Source: an uncultured Phycisphaerales bacterium
GTDB taxonomy: Bacteria > Planctomycetota > Phycisphaerae > WQYP01
Direction of reading: 5' to 3'
Length of the DNA stretch: 64,000 nt
NCBI GenBank assembly: GCA_903845195.1
Contig: CAIMWO010000087.1
Span: forward strand, 60,487 to 124,486
Shown here: one piece after another, positions 18,199-27,706 of the stretch
Layout of the letters: each line of letters opens with the position of its first letter
Position numbering within the stretch: position 1 is the first letter of the stretch
The notes under the pieces: generated by a model
Database searches by the model: none
Seen by the model: only the letters and a program-made list of their open reading frames with translations
What the model was told of the DNA's origin: nothing
Position numbers and translations under genes: made by a program

Positions 18199-18811
18199 CA
18201 AATCCCCCAATCAGGTTATTTAGGATAATCAGCTCCACTACTATTGCACGATTCAACCCCTAAAAAAGCGTTTCGTGCAATGTGCAATGCAAAACCCGCT
18301 CTGGACTAGCTGCAACGTACATTCGCCTTCATAAAAAACAGCAAAAACGACTGCCAAACCCATATATCCATTATTTTCTCCCTTATTCCCTCCTCTGGCA
18401 CACCGCTCGCTCTACATCCCAGTGTTCCCGAATGTGAGGCTGCGGGGCCACGCGGGTAGGGCCCCTCAATCTCATGGTCGTGATCGGCGTGACGGCTCGT
18501 CCTTTCCCAGCTCGTTTCGGAAGACGACAGGTCCTCACGCAGACTCGACTTTCTGGGCAAACTCAGCGGTCGGGCGGTTCAACCGAACTCGCCCTTCCGC
18601 TGTCGAGCCCGGATTCCTCTATCCGTAGTGGAATCGCTCGCGGCTCCCAAAGCTCTGTTCGCGGGCGAGCTCTTCCCCGGTTCTCGTGGTCGGTTCTGAC
18701 AAGTCGTGGTTGTTTCTTCGATTCGCGGCGGACATGGACGCCCGCCTCCACAGCAGGGGCCCGACGCAACGTGATGGATGAACACGTCGCTCTGGCGAAG
18801 GAAGTTGTATC
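18199..18811. other. Long leader upstream of fliA
   Basis: More than 600 bases without a convincing gene. An AT-richer stretch at 18200-18390 is followed by GC-rich DNA that could fold extensively. Small open frames here lack family resemblance. It may hold the promoter and a long 5' leader of the sigma factor gene. Confidence 0.35.
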
Positions 18812-19609
18812 ATGCTGTCCACTACCAAAATCGCTCCCCTCCAGGTCGGCTCCGAACTCACCGTCCAGGAAATCTGGCAGGCGTACCTCACATCCCGTGA
18901 TGACTCCTTCCGCAACCAGCTTCTCCTCCACTATCTCCCCGTCGCCAAAGCCATCGCCCGCAACCTAGCCAACCGCACCCCCGCCGACGTCGAATTTGAT
19001 GACCTCGTCCAGGCAGGGACGCTCGGTCTTCGTGACGCCCTGGCCTCCTTTGACCCGTCCCGTGGCGTGAAATTCGAAAACTACTGCGGCCAGCGCGTCC
19101 GCGGCTCCATCCTCGACTACCTCCGTTCCCTCGATTGGGCCCCGCGCATGCTCCGCCGCCGCGTTGACCTTCTCCGCGAAATGTCCCTCCAGCTCGAAAT
19201 GTCCTCCGGCCACCAGCCCACCCATCAGGAACTCTGCGACGCACTCCAGATTCCCATGGATGAACTTCAGCAGACCCTCAAGGAACTCGAAGGCCCCGCG
19301 CATCTCCGCGTTCGCGTCTCCGACGAACAGTCCGGCGATGAATCCGTCAACCTCGATCTCCTCGCCGATGCCCACACCGACGGCCCCCTCACCGAAGTCC
19401 TCCGCCGCGACCTCCGCGAATACGTGGCCCGCGGCCTCAACCCCGTCGAACGCCAGATCATGATGCTCTACTACTACGAAGACCTCAGCTTCCGCGAGAT
19501 CGGCGAAACGCTCAACCTCTGCGAATCGCGCGTCAGCCAGCTTCACACCGCCATCCTCACCCGCCTCCGCGAACGCAAAGACCGCCTCCTCGACGCCAAC
19601 CTCGATTGA
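18812..19609 (+). CDS. fliA: FliA/WhiG-type RNA polymerase sigma factor
   Basis: An alternative sigma factor that directs RNA polymerase to flagellar or differentiation promoters. The 265-residue protein has region 2 (ANRTPADVEFDDLVQAG, GLRDALASFDPSRGVKF, and VRGSILDYLRSLDWAPR, characteristic of the sigma-28 group). It also has a region 3 segment (HQPTHQELCDAL) and region 4 with the helix-turn-helix LSFREIGETLNLCESRVSQL. The start is supported by GGAAGTTG just upstream. It stands alone with no flagellar genes in view and is closed by a terminator at 19657. The sigma-28 assignment is firm; its regulon cannot be read from this window. Confidence 0.9.
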   Translation: MLSTTKIAPLQVGSELTVQEIWQAYLTSRDDSFRNQLLLHYLPVAKAIARNLANRTPADVEFDDLVQAGTLGLRDALASFDPSRGVKFENYCGQRVRGSILDYLRSLDWAPRMLRRRVDLLREMSLQLEMSSGHQPTHQELCDALQIPMDELQQTLKELEGPAHLRVRVSDEQSGDESVNLDLLADAHTDGPLTEVLRRDLREYVARGLNPVERQIMMLYYYEDLSFREIGETLNLCESRVSQLHTAILTRLRERKDRLLDANLD

Positions 19610-19656
19610 CCCTCCGTACTTAACTTTGCTCCTTTTTCTCACTCCTAAATAGCGAC

Positions 19657-19690
19657 GGCCCCGGTCTCACCGACCGGGGCCGCTCGTTTG
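19657..19690 (+). terminator. Terminator after fliA
   Basis: GGCCCCGGTC (19657-19666) pairs with GACCGGGGCC (19672-19681) around TCACC. The following T tract is weak (GCTCGTTT). Confidence 0.65.
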
Positions 19691-19699
19691 GATGCTTGC

Positions 19700-19831
19700 C
19701 CTTAACTCATAATCCATAGCCCATAACAGATCGCCCTCCCTCCGATCGACGCCGGCCCCGCTGTCTCATACGGAATGCACTGATACGCGTGGCCCCCCTT
19801 CATCGTTCATCGTTCAACGTTCATCGTTTTG
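19700..19831. repeat. Heptad arrays CCATAAC and GTTCATC
   Basis: 19700-19728 holds CCATAAC-type units. 19800-19831 holds four GTTCATC/GTTCAAC units. Both lie between the convergent fliA and gpmI genes. Confidence 0.7.
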
Positions 19832-19865
19832 CTCCCGCCAGCGCGTGAATCGAGTGTAAAGCGTA

Positions 19866-21494
19866 TTACCCCACCAAACTCTCCCCCGTCATCTCCTTCG
19901 GCTGCGGCAACCCCAGCAGCTTCAGCGCCGTCGGCGCCAGGTCCGCCAGCCGCCCGCCTTCCTTCAACTTCTTGCCCTTGTACCGATCATCCACCACGAT
20001 CGCCCGCACATCGTACGTCGTGTGCGACGTGTGCGGGCAGTTGTGAATCGGATCCCACATCTGCTCGCAATTCCCGTGATCCGCCGTCACAATCAGGCTC
20101 CCCCCCTTGGCCAGAATCGCATCGACGATCCGCCCCACGCAGTTGTCCACCTTCTCCACCGCCTTGATCGCCGCATCCAGCTTGCCCGTATGACCCACCA
20201 TGTCCCCGTTGGCAAAATTGACGATGTACACGTCGTACTTGTCCGCCGCAATCGCGTCCAGCACCACCTGGCACACCTTCTCCGCCGACATCTCCGGCGC
20301 CAAATCGTACGTCTTGATGTCCTTGCGCGAATGCGCCCCGCGAATCTCCTCCCCGTCGAACGGGCCAATCCCGTCCATCGTCTCCTTGTTCACGCTCCGC
20401 GGCTCGCGGTAATCATCAAAAAAGAACGTCACGTGCGGAAACTTCTCCGTCTCCGCCGAACGCAACTGCGTCATCTTGTGCGCCGCCAGCGTCGCCCCGA
20501 AGATGTCGTCCATCTTCGCCGGCTTGTCGAAAATCACGTGCACCGGCAAACCGTCCTCGTATCCCGCCATCGTCGCAAAATAGACATTCTTCGGCCGCAC
20601 CGCCCGTGCAAAACCGCTGTTCGGCTCCTTCGCCAGCGCCGCATCGTCGTACACAAACGCCTTGGTGATCTCCCGCGGACGGTCCCCGCGATAATTGAAA
20701 AAGATAAACGCATCGTTGTCCGCAACCGTCCCGCCTTCGCCAATCACCGACGGCATCACAAACTCATCGCCCCCGCGCGACGTATCCGACGCATTCGCAT
20801 AATAATGCTCCAGCGCCGCGTCCGCGGTCGGATACTTCACACCCTTGTTCTGCGTCAGCAGATCGTACGCCACCTGCACGCGCTCCCAGCGGTTGTCGCG
20901 ATCCATCGCATAGAACCGCCCGACCACCGTCGCGATCCGCCCCGCGCCGATCTCCTTGCACTTCGCCTCCAGCGCCGGCAAATACCGCGACGCCCCCGTC
21001 GGCGCCGTGTCGCGCCCATCCGTAATCGCATGGATCAGCACGCGATCGCCCGGAAAATTCTGCTTCTTGGCCATCTCCAGCAGCGCGTACGCATGCTCCT
21101 GGTCCGAATGCACGCGCCCGTCGCTGCACAACCCGAAGATGTGTACCTTGCTGTTGTTTTTCTTCGCGTGGGCGAACGCGTCGACCAGCGTCTTATTCGT
21201 AAAGAACGACCCATCCCGGATCCGCCGTGTGATCCGCATCGTCTCCTGGTCCACGATCCGCCCCGCCCCGATGTTCTGATGCCCCACTTCCGAATTCCCC
21301 ATCACGCCCACCGGCAACCCCACATCCTCGCCCGACGTATGGATCAGCACATTCGGAAAATCCCGCATCAACCGGTCATCCACCGGATGCTTCGCCAGTT
21401 TGATCGCATTGTACTTATCCTGCGCCGGATTCGGATTCTCTCCCCACCCATCACGCACAATCAACACCAACGGCCGCTTGCTGACACTGCCCAT
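19866..21494 (-). CDS. gpmI: 2,3-bisphosphoglycerate-independent phosphoglycerate mutase
   Basis: Interconverts 3- and 2-phosphoglycerate in glycolysis, using two manganese ions and a phosphoserine intermediate. The 542-residue protein has the first metal Asp in LIVRDGWGENP, the nucleophile Ser68 in VMGNSEVGHQNIGAGR, and DGRDTAPTGA. The second metal cluster is NFANGDMVGHTG followed by VTADHGNCEQM. Length is within the usual range. The reading begins MGSVSKRPLV at 21494. It is monocistronic, with spacers on both sides. Confidence 0.95.
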   Translation of the reverse strand: MGSVSKRPLVLIVRDGWGENPNPAQDKYNAIKLAKHPVDDRLMRDFPNVLIHTSGEDVGLPVGVMGNSEVGHQNIGAGRIVDQETMRITRRIRDGSFFTNKTLVDAFAHAKKNNSKVHIFGLCSDGRVHSDQEHAYALLEMAKKQNFPGDRVLIHAITDGRDTAPTGASRYLPALEAKCKEIGAGRIATVVGRFYAMDRDNRWERVQVAYDLLTQNKGVKYPTADAALEHYYANASDTSRGGDEFVMPSVIGEGGTVADNDAFIFFNYRGDRPREITKAFVYDDAALAKEPNSGFARAVRPKNVYFATMAGYEDGLPVHVIFDKPAKMDDIFGATLAAHKMTQLRSAETEKFPHVTFFFDDYREPRSVNKETMDGIGPFDGEEIRGAHSRKDIKTYDLAPEMSAEKVCQVVLDAIAADKYDVYIVNFANGDMVGHTGKLDAAIKAVEKVDNCVGRIVDAILAKGGSLIVTADHGNCEQMWDPIHNCPHTSHTTYDVRAIVVDDRYKGKKLKEGGRLADLAPTALKLLGLPQPKEMTGESLVG

Positions 21495-21620
21495 GTATTA
21501 CTCCAAAATCTTCCAGTGACCACCCAAAAATTCAAACCCGCATTGTATCGTCATTATCCCAATCGCAAAAATCCCCCCCCCGCATAAAGCCCGCCGACGC
21601 CGTCGGCGCGGGCCAATCTA

Positions 21621-21699
21621 CGTGTGCCATGCCTTACGGGGTAGGGGCCCCGTCAGGCATGTTCGCGGACACACCCATCAATTCAATCGGAATGCTCCA
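21621..21699. repeat. REP-like palindromic element, copy A
   Basis: A hairpin ATGCCTTACGGGG / CCCCGTCAGGCAT around TAGGGG (21629-21660) is followed by a conserved tail, GTTCGCGGACACACCCATCA and onwards to GGAATGCTCCA. Copy B lies at 29599-29675. The prophage interrupts a third copy of the hairpin. Arm differences between A and B are largely compensated, which supports a selected hairpin. Confidence 0.75.
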
Positions 21700-21738
21700 C
21701 TAGTATGAGTGAAACCCATTCCCCCCTCCGCTGCCCCT

Positions 21739-21912
21739 TCAATCCTTCTTCCGCATCAGCGCCAAAAAATCCTTGATCTGCTCTTGCACTCCCGGGCTCG
21801 CCGTCACATACAGCTTTCCATCATAGACCGCCGCACTGCTCGACTTCCCTCCCGCATCGCGCCACGTGCTCCGCCCCAAGACGGTTGGGGCAAAGATCCA
21901 AAGAATTTTCAC
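21739..21912 (-). pseudogene. Remnant of a gene C-terminus
   Basis: Read on the - strand from GTG 21912, 57 codons end at TGA. The last 35 residues look like real protein (AAVYDGKLYVTASPGVQEQI then KDFLALMRKKD). They match the repeated pattern of secretin-like or STN-type planctomycete proteins in which a short beta-strand module ends each repeat. The upstream part of such a protein is missing, and the frame enters unrelated DNA after about 50 residues. A purine-rich GAGGGGTGGC precedes the GTG, so a very short intact gene cannot be excluded. Confidence 0.4.
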
Positions 21913-22175
21913 GCCACCCCTCTTGCGACCTCAATAACCTACTTCATTGCAGGTATCGCCCACTTTGGCACTTCCATCCCATCCGCTGGCTATCGAAGCA
22001 ACCTCAACAGCGCAACCGGCACGACTATCGTGAACTGGCGTTTGTACCGGCCAAGGTCAGGGGTATACTGCCCATGCACAGCTTCGGGACGGTCCCTAAG
22101 ATTTTTGAAGTGTGCCGATAAGCAGCTACGCCCAAGCGGCTGGTGATGGACGCGAGCTTCTGGGAGGGCCAAAAC

Positions 22176-22916
22176 ATGCCCAAAACCTTTCTCGACCCCA
22201 GTACCCCTACCTCCACGTCGTCTCTTCAAACTCCACGAAAATCGAGTTTCCTATCAGGGAGACTGGCCTTCTCATTGGTGGTCATAGCGTTGGTAGCCAT
22301 ACTCGCAGTTGTGATGTGGAAAACACATTCCAAACAGGATTCCTATGATCCGAAGGATTCCCAACCCGCTGTTGTTGTAAGTAATCCGCAAGCATTCGAG
22401 AATATAGATTCGCTAGACCGCCGCTGGTTATCCGGCGTAGCGGACTTTTATAGAGGTGACCAGTTAGTTGCCTCGATTCCTCCCGGTGGGGCGAAGACGA
22501 TTCGCTTGGGGAAAGGCGCCACCTATGCCCTCGAGTTTAGGGGCGAACGTCATACATTCATGCTGCCAGACTATAACTGGCCCTGTGTCATCGACTGTTC
22601 ATATGAGGTGCACTCTTGGAGTTATCATAACGGATCTCCAAATCTTGTTGTGGACTGCAATTTGGTGGTGAGGAATGGTGGCGACGATTATTTGAATTTC
22701 GGCCATTATCCACGTGATTATTCGGTTATTTCCGTAAATGGTAAGGCCGCGGCTTCGGTACATCCGGTTGGGAGCAAATATTTGGTCTACAGCCAGTTTA
22801 CGGAAAAACAACATCTGTTCATTCTTGACAATTTCTCGGGTAAGGAAGATGACCTTGCCGTAGGAAATCGCGATACTATGTCTTTTTCGATCTTCCCAAA
22901 TGAATACAAGAAGTAG
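22176..22916 (+). CDS. Single-pass membrane protein, unknown
   Basis: A 246-residue protein starting at ATG 22176, where GGGAGGG is well placed; the longer frame from 22143 has no such site. Residues 1-30 are Ser/Thr/Pro-rich cytoplasmic, about 33-52 form one membrane helix (LAFSLVVIALVAILAVVMW), and the rest is a beta-rich outer domain with several aromatic residues and a Cys pair (WPCVIDCSY). Base composition is clearly lower in GC than the flanking genes and codon use differs, which suggests recent acquisition. It lies between a REP-like element with a gene remnant and another orphan gene. No family was recognised. Confidence 0.7.
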   Translation: MPKTFLDPSTPTSTSSLQTPRKSSFLSGRLAFSLVVIALVAILAVVMWKTHSKQDSYDPKDSQPAVVVSNPQAFENIDSLDRRWLSGVADFYRGDQLVASIPPGGAKTIRLGKGATYALEFRGERHTFMLPDYNWPCVIDCSYEVHSWSYHNGSPNLVVDCNLVVRNGGDDYLNFGHYPRDYSVISVNGKAAASVHPVGSKYLVYSQFTEKQHLFILDNFSGKEDDLAVGNRDTMSFSIFPNEYKK

Positions 22917-23018
22917 CAGAGTTCAATGATAGAAAATTTGATTTGACGGAGGGGAAGCGGCGGCCAATTAATGGTGCGGTGAGGCAAAGGAACCCGTGCC
23001 GCGTGAGTGGCGGTTGCT

Positions 23019-23588
23019 CTAGCTGGGAAGTGCGTTCAGTTTCAGTTTCCTGTGAATGCCGGACCAGTCATTGAGAAATCTGCTGAAGTCGCGTTCTGGC
23101 GGGATGACTGCATTCCCTTCGAGTATTTTCGTGTAATCGTTCTTGGACAGCCCACGAGTCTCGAAAACCCGATTCTCTTTGGTGAGGCAGAAGTAGCTTT
23201 GCAATTTCGGCATGGGACCGTGTATATCGTCGTACCTAGCCAGCAATTCCGCCGGATGAATTATTATTAAATTCATCCGGGAGCAGTTATATGAGTGCAG
23301 GCCAAAGATCCAATAGTCAGACATGCTTCGCTCAATTTTGCTCCGTGTTGGCGTAAACCATCCGCTGCATTGCAGGTAAGGATGGAACGCTTCGTCCATG
23401 TGGGTCGTTAAGTAGTCGCGCGATACCTTGACCTGGACAGTGCAAGTAGCGTTCTTCTCTCGGTTCAACAGGAGAAAATCGTCCCCCTCGTCTTTCACGG
23501 GAAACCATAGTGACACGCCGGGCAACTCGTGTTCGATCATCGATCCGACTCGGAATTCGCCCGCGTCGATTGTGTAGAATGGTTTCAT
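23019..23588 (-). CDS. Hypothetical soluble protein
   Basis: A 189-residue protein without signal peptide or membrane segment, starting at ATG 23588 with AGGGGAA upstream. It has a mixed alpha/beta composition with repeated aromatic residues and three Cys (CTVQV, LQCSGWF, NCSRM). Like its convergent neighbour it has lower GC than surrounding genes. Size and context (single orphan, low GC, beside remnants) resemble those of immunity or accessory genes, but no family can be named. Confidence 0.6.
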   Translation of the reverse strand: MKPFYTIDAGEFRVGSMIEHELPGVSLWFPVKDEGDDFLLLNREKNATCTVQVKVSRDYLTTHMDEAFHPYLQCSGWFTPTRSKIERSMSDYWIFGLHSYNCSRMNLIIIHPAELLARYDDIHGPMPKLQSYFCLTKENRVFETRGLSKNDYTKILEGNAVIPPERDFSRFLNDWSGIHRKLKLNALPS

Positions 23589-23610
23589 GATTCCCCTTAT
23601 TTGACGTATA

Positions 23611-23667
23611 CCCTATAACTCATAATGCTCAACTCTGAATTCAGCATTCTGAATTCTGAATTCAACT
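23611..23667. repeat. Heptad arrays CCATAAC and GAATTCA/TGAATTC
   Basis: A short CTATAAC/TCATAAT segment (23611-23627) is followed by four to five TGAATTC/GAATTCA units (23630-23667) that reach the 3' end of the GH130 gene. Confidence 0.7.
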
Positions 23668-25184
23668 CACCCCCCATCCTTCACCAACTGCTCCAGCAAC
23701 GCCTTCACATCCACCACCCCGATCGCCGTATGCTCGTCCGCCACCCCGTACGGCAAAAACAACTTCCCCTGCCACACCAATCCCCCGCACGAATAGACCA
23801 CGTTCGGCACATACCCCGCCCGCGAATCATCCGTCGGCACGATCAGCGGCTCCTTCAGCCGCCCCCGAATCTTGAACGGATCGTCCCGGTCCAGCAGCAC
23901 CGCCCCAATCGAATACTGCCGCATCGGGCCCACCCCGTGCGTGATCAGCAGCCACCCCTCCTCCGTCTCGATGGGCGATCCGCAGTTCCCCATCAACCGG
24001 TACTCCCACGGATACTTCGGCGTCAGCAGCACCGTCGCCGTCTCCCAGAAATGCACCAGATCCGACTGCATCAGGTACAGATTCCGCCCGTCGATCCGCG
24101 AGCACATCGCATAATGCCCGTTGATCTTCCGCGGAAAAAGCGCCATCCCTTTGTTCTGCGCACATTGCCCGTTCAGCGTATGAATCGACACCGTGCGGAA
24201 ATCCTCCGTGTCCATCAGCATCGGCATCATCCGCTCGCCGTTGAACGCCGTGTACGTCCCGAAGTACGTCGCATGGCCGTCATCGTGAAACTTCACCAGC
24301 CGCATGTCCTCGATCCCGCGCGATTCATTCTCGCTGTACGGGAAAATCAGCAGGTCCGAAACGCTCGCATCCTCCGGCAACTGCACTTCATAATTCGATC
24401 GCGCCAGCCACAACGCCGATTCCATCGTCTGCTGCGCCGTCGCATTCACATCGTTGATCTTCGGATCGTTCCGTATCTCCGTCACCCGCTCCTCCAGCTC
24501 CCGCAGCGTGAAACGATCCGCCAGCAGGCCCATCACCCGCTCCGTCCACTCCGCGTCCACGCCCATTTCCGAAAGCTTCTTCTGAAACAGCGGCCGCTTG
24601 TATTGCTGATCCTGCCGCACCGGCGTCGCCGTGTTCAGCTTCCCCAGCGGGTCGATCGTCATGTTCCCCCGCGCGTCGATGTGCCCCGTGCAGAACACCA
24701 CCGAAGAAATATGCCCCTCGCCCACCGCCCGCAAACTCATGATGAACCGCAGTGCTCCCTCGCTCATTCCCGTCTGATCCGGATGCTCCACCAGCGACGG
24801 ATTGAACAATGCCGCTCCCTGGAATGCGTACTCCATCGTGAAATACGCCCCCGCCAGCAACTGCCGCTCCCGCCCGTCCAGCGGCACGCCCCCCGTCCGG
24901 CTCGCCAGGCGATAATTCGCCAGCAGCCGATCCGCGAAATGCCGGTGCCGCTCGCCAAACCTCCGCGCCACCACCTCCCACTCCTTCTTCGCCTCCTCCT
25001 CTGGCACATTCCGCAGGTACTCCAGCAACTCCTTGATCTGCTGCGGATAACCATGCGAAAACGGCAGCAGGATCGTCCGGTGGTCGTCCGCCCGCACCTC
25101 CAGCGGCAAAATCTTGTACAACGCCGAATTCGTATCCGGCACCGTAGTCGCATGTCCCACTCTCATCGTCGCATTCCTTTGCAT
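23667..25184 (-). CDS. GH130-family glycoside phosphorylase/hydrolase
   Basis: A 505-residue cytoplasmic protein of the GH130 five-bladed propeller family, which phosphorolyses or hydrolyses beta-mannosides. Recognisable blocks are NPSLVEHPDQT and SLRAVGEGHISS early on, then IEDMRLVKFHDDG and YFGTYTAFNG. Later blocks are RIDGRNLYLMQSD, MGNCGSPIETEEGWLLITHG and PNVVYSCGGLVWQGKLFLPYG. The very long N-terminal region (about 150 residues) before the propeller matches the larger subgroup found next to glycosyltransferases. It ends 30 bases after the GT4 gene on the same strand, so the two likely form a synthesis/turnover pair for a mannose-containing glycan. The exact linkage cannot be set from sequence. 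Confidence 0.85.
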   Translation of the reverse strand: MQRNATMRVGHATTVPDTNSALYKILPLEVRADDHRTILLPFSHGYPQQIKELLEYLRNVPEEEAKKEWEVVARRFGERHRHFADRLLANYRLASRTGGVPLDGRERQLLAGAYFTMEYAFQGAALFNPSLVEHPDQTGMSEGALRFIMSLRAVGEGHISSVVFCTGHIDARGNMTIDPLGKLNTATPVRQDQQYKRPLFQKKLSEMGVDAEWTERVMGLLADRFTLRELEERVTEIRNDPKINDVNATAQQTMESALWLARSNYEVQLPEDASVSDLLIFPYSENESRGIEDMRLVKFHDDGHATYFGTYTAFNGERMMPMLMDTEDFRTVSIHTLNGQCAQNKGMALFPRKINGHYAMCSRIDGRNLYLMQSDLVHFWETATVLLTPKYPWEYRLMGNCGSPIETEEGWLLITHGVGPMRQYSIGAVLLDRDDPFKIRGRLKEPLIVPTDDSRAGYVPNVVYSCGGLVWQGKLFLPYGVADEHTAIGVVDVKALLEQLVKDGG

Positions 25185-25214
25185 CTATTCGCGGCGACGT
25201 AACGCATCTACCCG

Positions 25215-27539
25215 TTACGTCGCCACTTCATGACCCTGTAATTCCACCGCCAACGCCGGCGCGCTCTCCAGATCGTACACCACGCCGGTATTCGTCTCGC
25301 GCTGCACCTTGTGCAGCATCATCAGCGAAATCAGCCACGCCAGCGTCGATTCCGCGCCCTGGTTCAGGTTCGGTCCATTGCTGTGCAACCCATCGCAGCA
25401 CCCGCCAGTCGCCGCATCGTACAACTGGGCATGAATGATGTTCCGTCCCAGGAACCACTCAAAACATCGGATCGCCTGCTGCCACCACCGCTCCTCTTTC
25501 GTGATCCGAAACGCCTGGCAGCACGCCAGCACCAGGTCCATTGCATCCACCGGCTGCTGGTCGAATTTCGCCGGCACACCCCCGCGCGGATACCACCCCT
25601 GGTTCCCGATCAGCGTGATCCGCCCCTGCTCATCCGTCTGAATCTTCAGCAGCCACTCCAGCGATTCCAACCCCTGCTTCAGCATCCCCTCGTCCGGCAT
25701 GCTCTGCCCGCACAGCAATAGCGCATGCGGCAACGCCCCATTGTCATACGTCACCGTCGCCTCGCTCCACGGCCAATCCGGGCCGCGGTTCTTCCGAAAA
25801 CCCTCATACAACCGCCCGGCGAGAATTTCCCGCGTCCGCCGCGCAAACGCATCCCCCGAATACCGCCGCAGATACGCCTGTATCCCCAGCAGCACAAACG
25901 CCCATCCCCGCGGGGACTTCAGTTGCTCCGCGCCCGCCAGCGCATCGCCGAACAACCGCGTCGCCAGAGAACGCATCCCTTCATTGGGCGCCGCGCGCAC
26001 CACCAGCCCCAGCCCCCACAACGACCGCCCCAGCGCATCTTCCGAAAATTGGTCGTTGTCACCCCACTGCCGGTCGTACCGCATGAAGTTGTGAAACCGC
26101 TTCGCCCCCGGATCGTACGCATGGTGCAGAAAACCCAGGTACCGCATCGCCTGCGGCAACAGCACATCATCCTCCGTCAATTCCCAGTGCAGCATCGCCG
26201 CCGCCAGCCCGCGCGCATTGTCGTCCGTGCAGTACCCGTGCCACCGGTTCGGTATCGAATACGCCGCATGCTGGATCAACCCCGTGTCGTCCGACATCGT
26301 GATCAGATGGCTGATCCGCACCTCCGGCAGATTCGCCGCCCGCGGCAGCGACGTCGTCGGCGCCACCATCGCCCGCGGCGAACTTATCCGCTGCTCCAGC
26401 ACATCCTGCGCCAAATCCCGATACGCCTTTCCCACCTTCTCCCACACCGACTCCCGCGTGTGCAGATACGCCGCCTTCCGCATCGCATCCATCTCCTGCG
26501 GATTCTTCCACAGGTTCGTCACCGCATCCGCCAGCGACTGCTTATTGTTGAATTCGAAGAACTTCCCCCGGCCATCCGCCAGCATCTCCTCCGCGTAATA
26601 AAACGGCGTCGATACCACCGCCTTCCCCGCCCCCATCGCATACGTCAGCGTCCCCGAACAAATCTGCTGCCGGTTCGGATACGGCGTCACGTAGATGTCC
26701 GCCGCCCCCAAATACGCGCATAACTCCTCCTGGCTCACGTAACGCGTGTGGAACACCACGTTCCGCGCCACCCCCAGCCGCTCCGCCAGCCGCTGCAGAT
26801 TGTGGATGTAATCCTGCCCCTCGCGCTTCTCCACGTGCGGATGGATCGCCCCCACGATCACGTACAACGCCTCCGGATGCTCCTTCACAATCGCCGGCAA
26901 CGCCTCGATCACCACCTCCAGCCCCTTGCCCGGCCCCAGCAACCCGAACGTCATCAATACCTGCCGCCCCTGGAATCCGAAGCGGTCCTTGTAAAACGAC
27001 GGATCCACAAACGGCATATCCGGAATCCCGTGCGGTATGATCGCCAACTTCTCTTTCGCCGCCCCGTACTTCGTCATCAATATATGTTGCGCCCGCTGGC
27101 TCATCACCACCAGCCGGTCACTGTGCTTCAGCAACTCCTTCATCACCGCGCGCTGTTCCTTCGCCGGATCGTCCAGCACCGTATGCAGCGTCGTGATCAC
27201 CGGCATCCGCGTGTGCTTCACCAGCGACACGATGTTCTCCCCCGCCCGCGCCCCGAACAGCCCGTACTCGTGCTGTACCGATACCACATCAATCTGATTG
27301 ATGTTCAGGTAATCCGTCGCCAGCTCGTAGTCCGGCAGATCGCTCGCCTGCATCTCAAACCGCACCTCCGGCGGATAGTGATACCCCTCCTCCGCATCGT
27401 CCATCGCCACCACCAGCCCCTGCACCTCGCCCCCCGTCACGATCGCATCGTGCAGATGCTTCGCAAAGGATGCAATCCCGCACTTCCGCGGCGGATAGGA
27501 ACTCACAATCGCCAACGTCTGTAACTTCGCGCCCGCCAT
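25215..27539 (-). CDS. GT4 glycosyltransferase fused to an alpha/alpha-barrel domain
   Basis: A 774-residue two-domain protein. Residues 1-390 are a GT-B glycosyltransferase of family 4, with the N-terminal RKCGIASFAKHL, VSVQHEYGLFG, MTFGLLGPGKGLEVVIEALP, and the donor-binding end SGTLTYAMGAGKAVVSTPFYYAEE. Residues about 400-760 are an all-helical region with repeated Trp-rich motifs (NRWHGYCTDDNARGL, RYDRQWGDNDQFSEDALG), typical of (alpha/alpha)6 toroids of glycosidases. This architecture next to GH130 is known in bacteria and suggests a mannosyltransferase with a linked processing domain. The start is ATG 27539; the GH130 gene follows in the same operon. Confidence 0.85.
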   Translation of the reverse strand: MAGAKLQTLAIVSSYPPRKCGIASFAKHLHDAIVTGGEVQGLVVAMDDAEEGYHYPPEVRFEMQASDLPDYELATDYLNINQIDVVSVQHEYGLFGARAGENIVSLVKHTRMPVITTLHTVLDDPAKEQRAVMKELLKHSDRLVVMSQRAQHILMTKYGAAKEKLAIIPHGIPDMPFVDPSFYKDRFGFQGRQVLMTFGLLGPGKGLEVVIEALPAIVKEHPEALYVIVGAIHPHVEKREGQDYIHNLQRLAERLGVARNVVFHTRYVSQEELCAYLGAADIYVTPYPNRQQICSGTLTYAMGAGKAVVSTPFYYAEEMLADGRGKFFEFNNKQSLADAVTNLWKNPQEMDAMRKAAYLHTRESVWEKVGKAYRDLAQDVLEQRISSPRAMVAPTTSLPRAANLPEVRISHLITMSDDTGLIQHAAYSIPNRWHGYCTDDNARGLAAAMLHWELTEDDVLLPQAMRYLGFLHHAYDPGAKRFHNFMRYDRQWGDNDQFSEDALGRSLWGLGLVVRAAPNEGMRSLATRLFGDALAGAEQLKSPRGWAFVLLGIQAYLRRYSGDAFARRTREILAGRLYEGFRKNRGPDWPWSEATVTYDNGALPHALLLCGQSMPDEGMLKQGLESLEWLLKIQTDEQGRITLIGNQGWYPRGGVPAKFDQQPVDAMDLVLACCQAFRITKEERWWQQAIRCFEWFLGRNIIHAQLYDAATGGCCDGLHSNGPNLNQGAESTLAWLISLMMLHKVQRETNTGVVYDLESAPALAVELQGHEVAT

Positions 27540-27610
27540 GCTCTCTCCCGATCAAAAAAACAACGCCCCCTATCCCTCTTATGGTAGGAACCATTTCCTG
27601 TCCACCCTAA

Positions 27611-27646
27611 TTTCAAATTTGAATTCGGAATTCAGAATTTTTGATT
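27611..27646. repeat. Heptad array GAATTCG/GAATTCA
   Basis: Units of GAATTC-type with 7-bp spacing lie in the divergent spacer between the GT4 gene and recN. Confidence 0.65.
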
Positions 27647-27706
27647 CCACGTTACAATGCCGCCGAACGAGCTTCAGACCGAGCCTGATCCACGGAGGCC
27701 TCCCCC

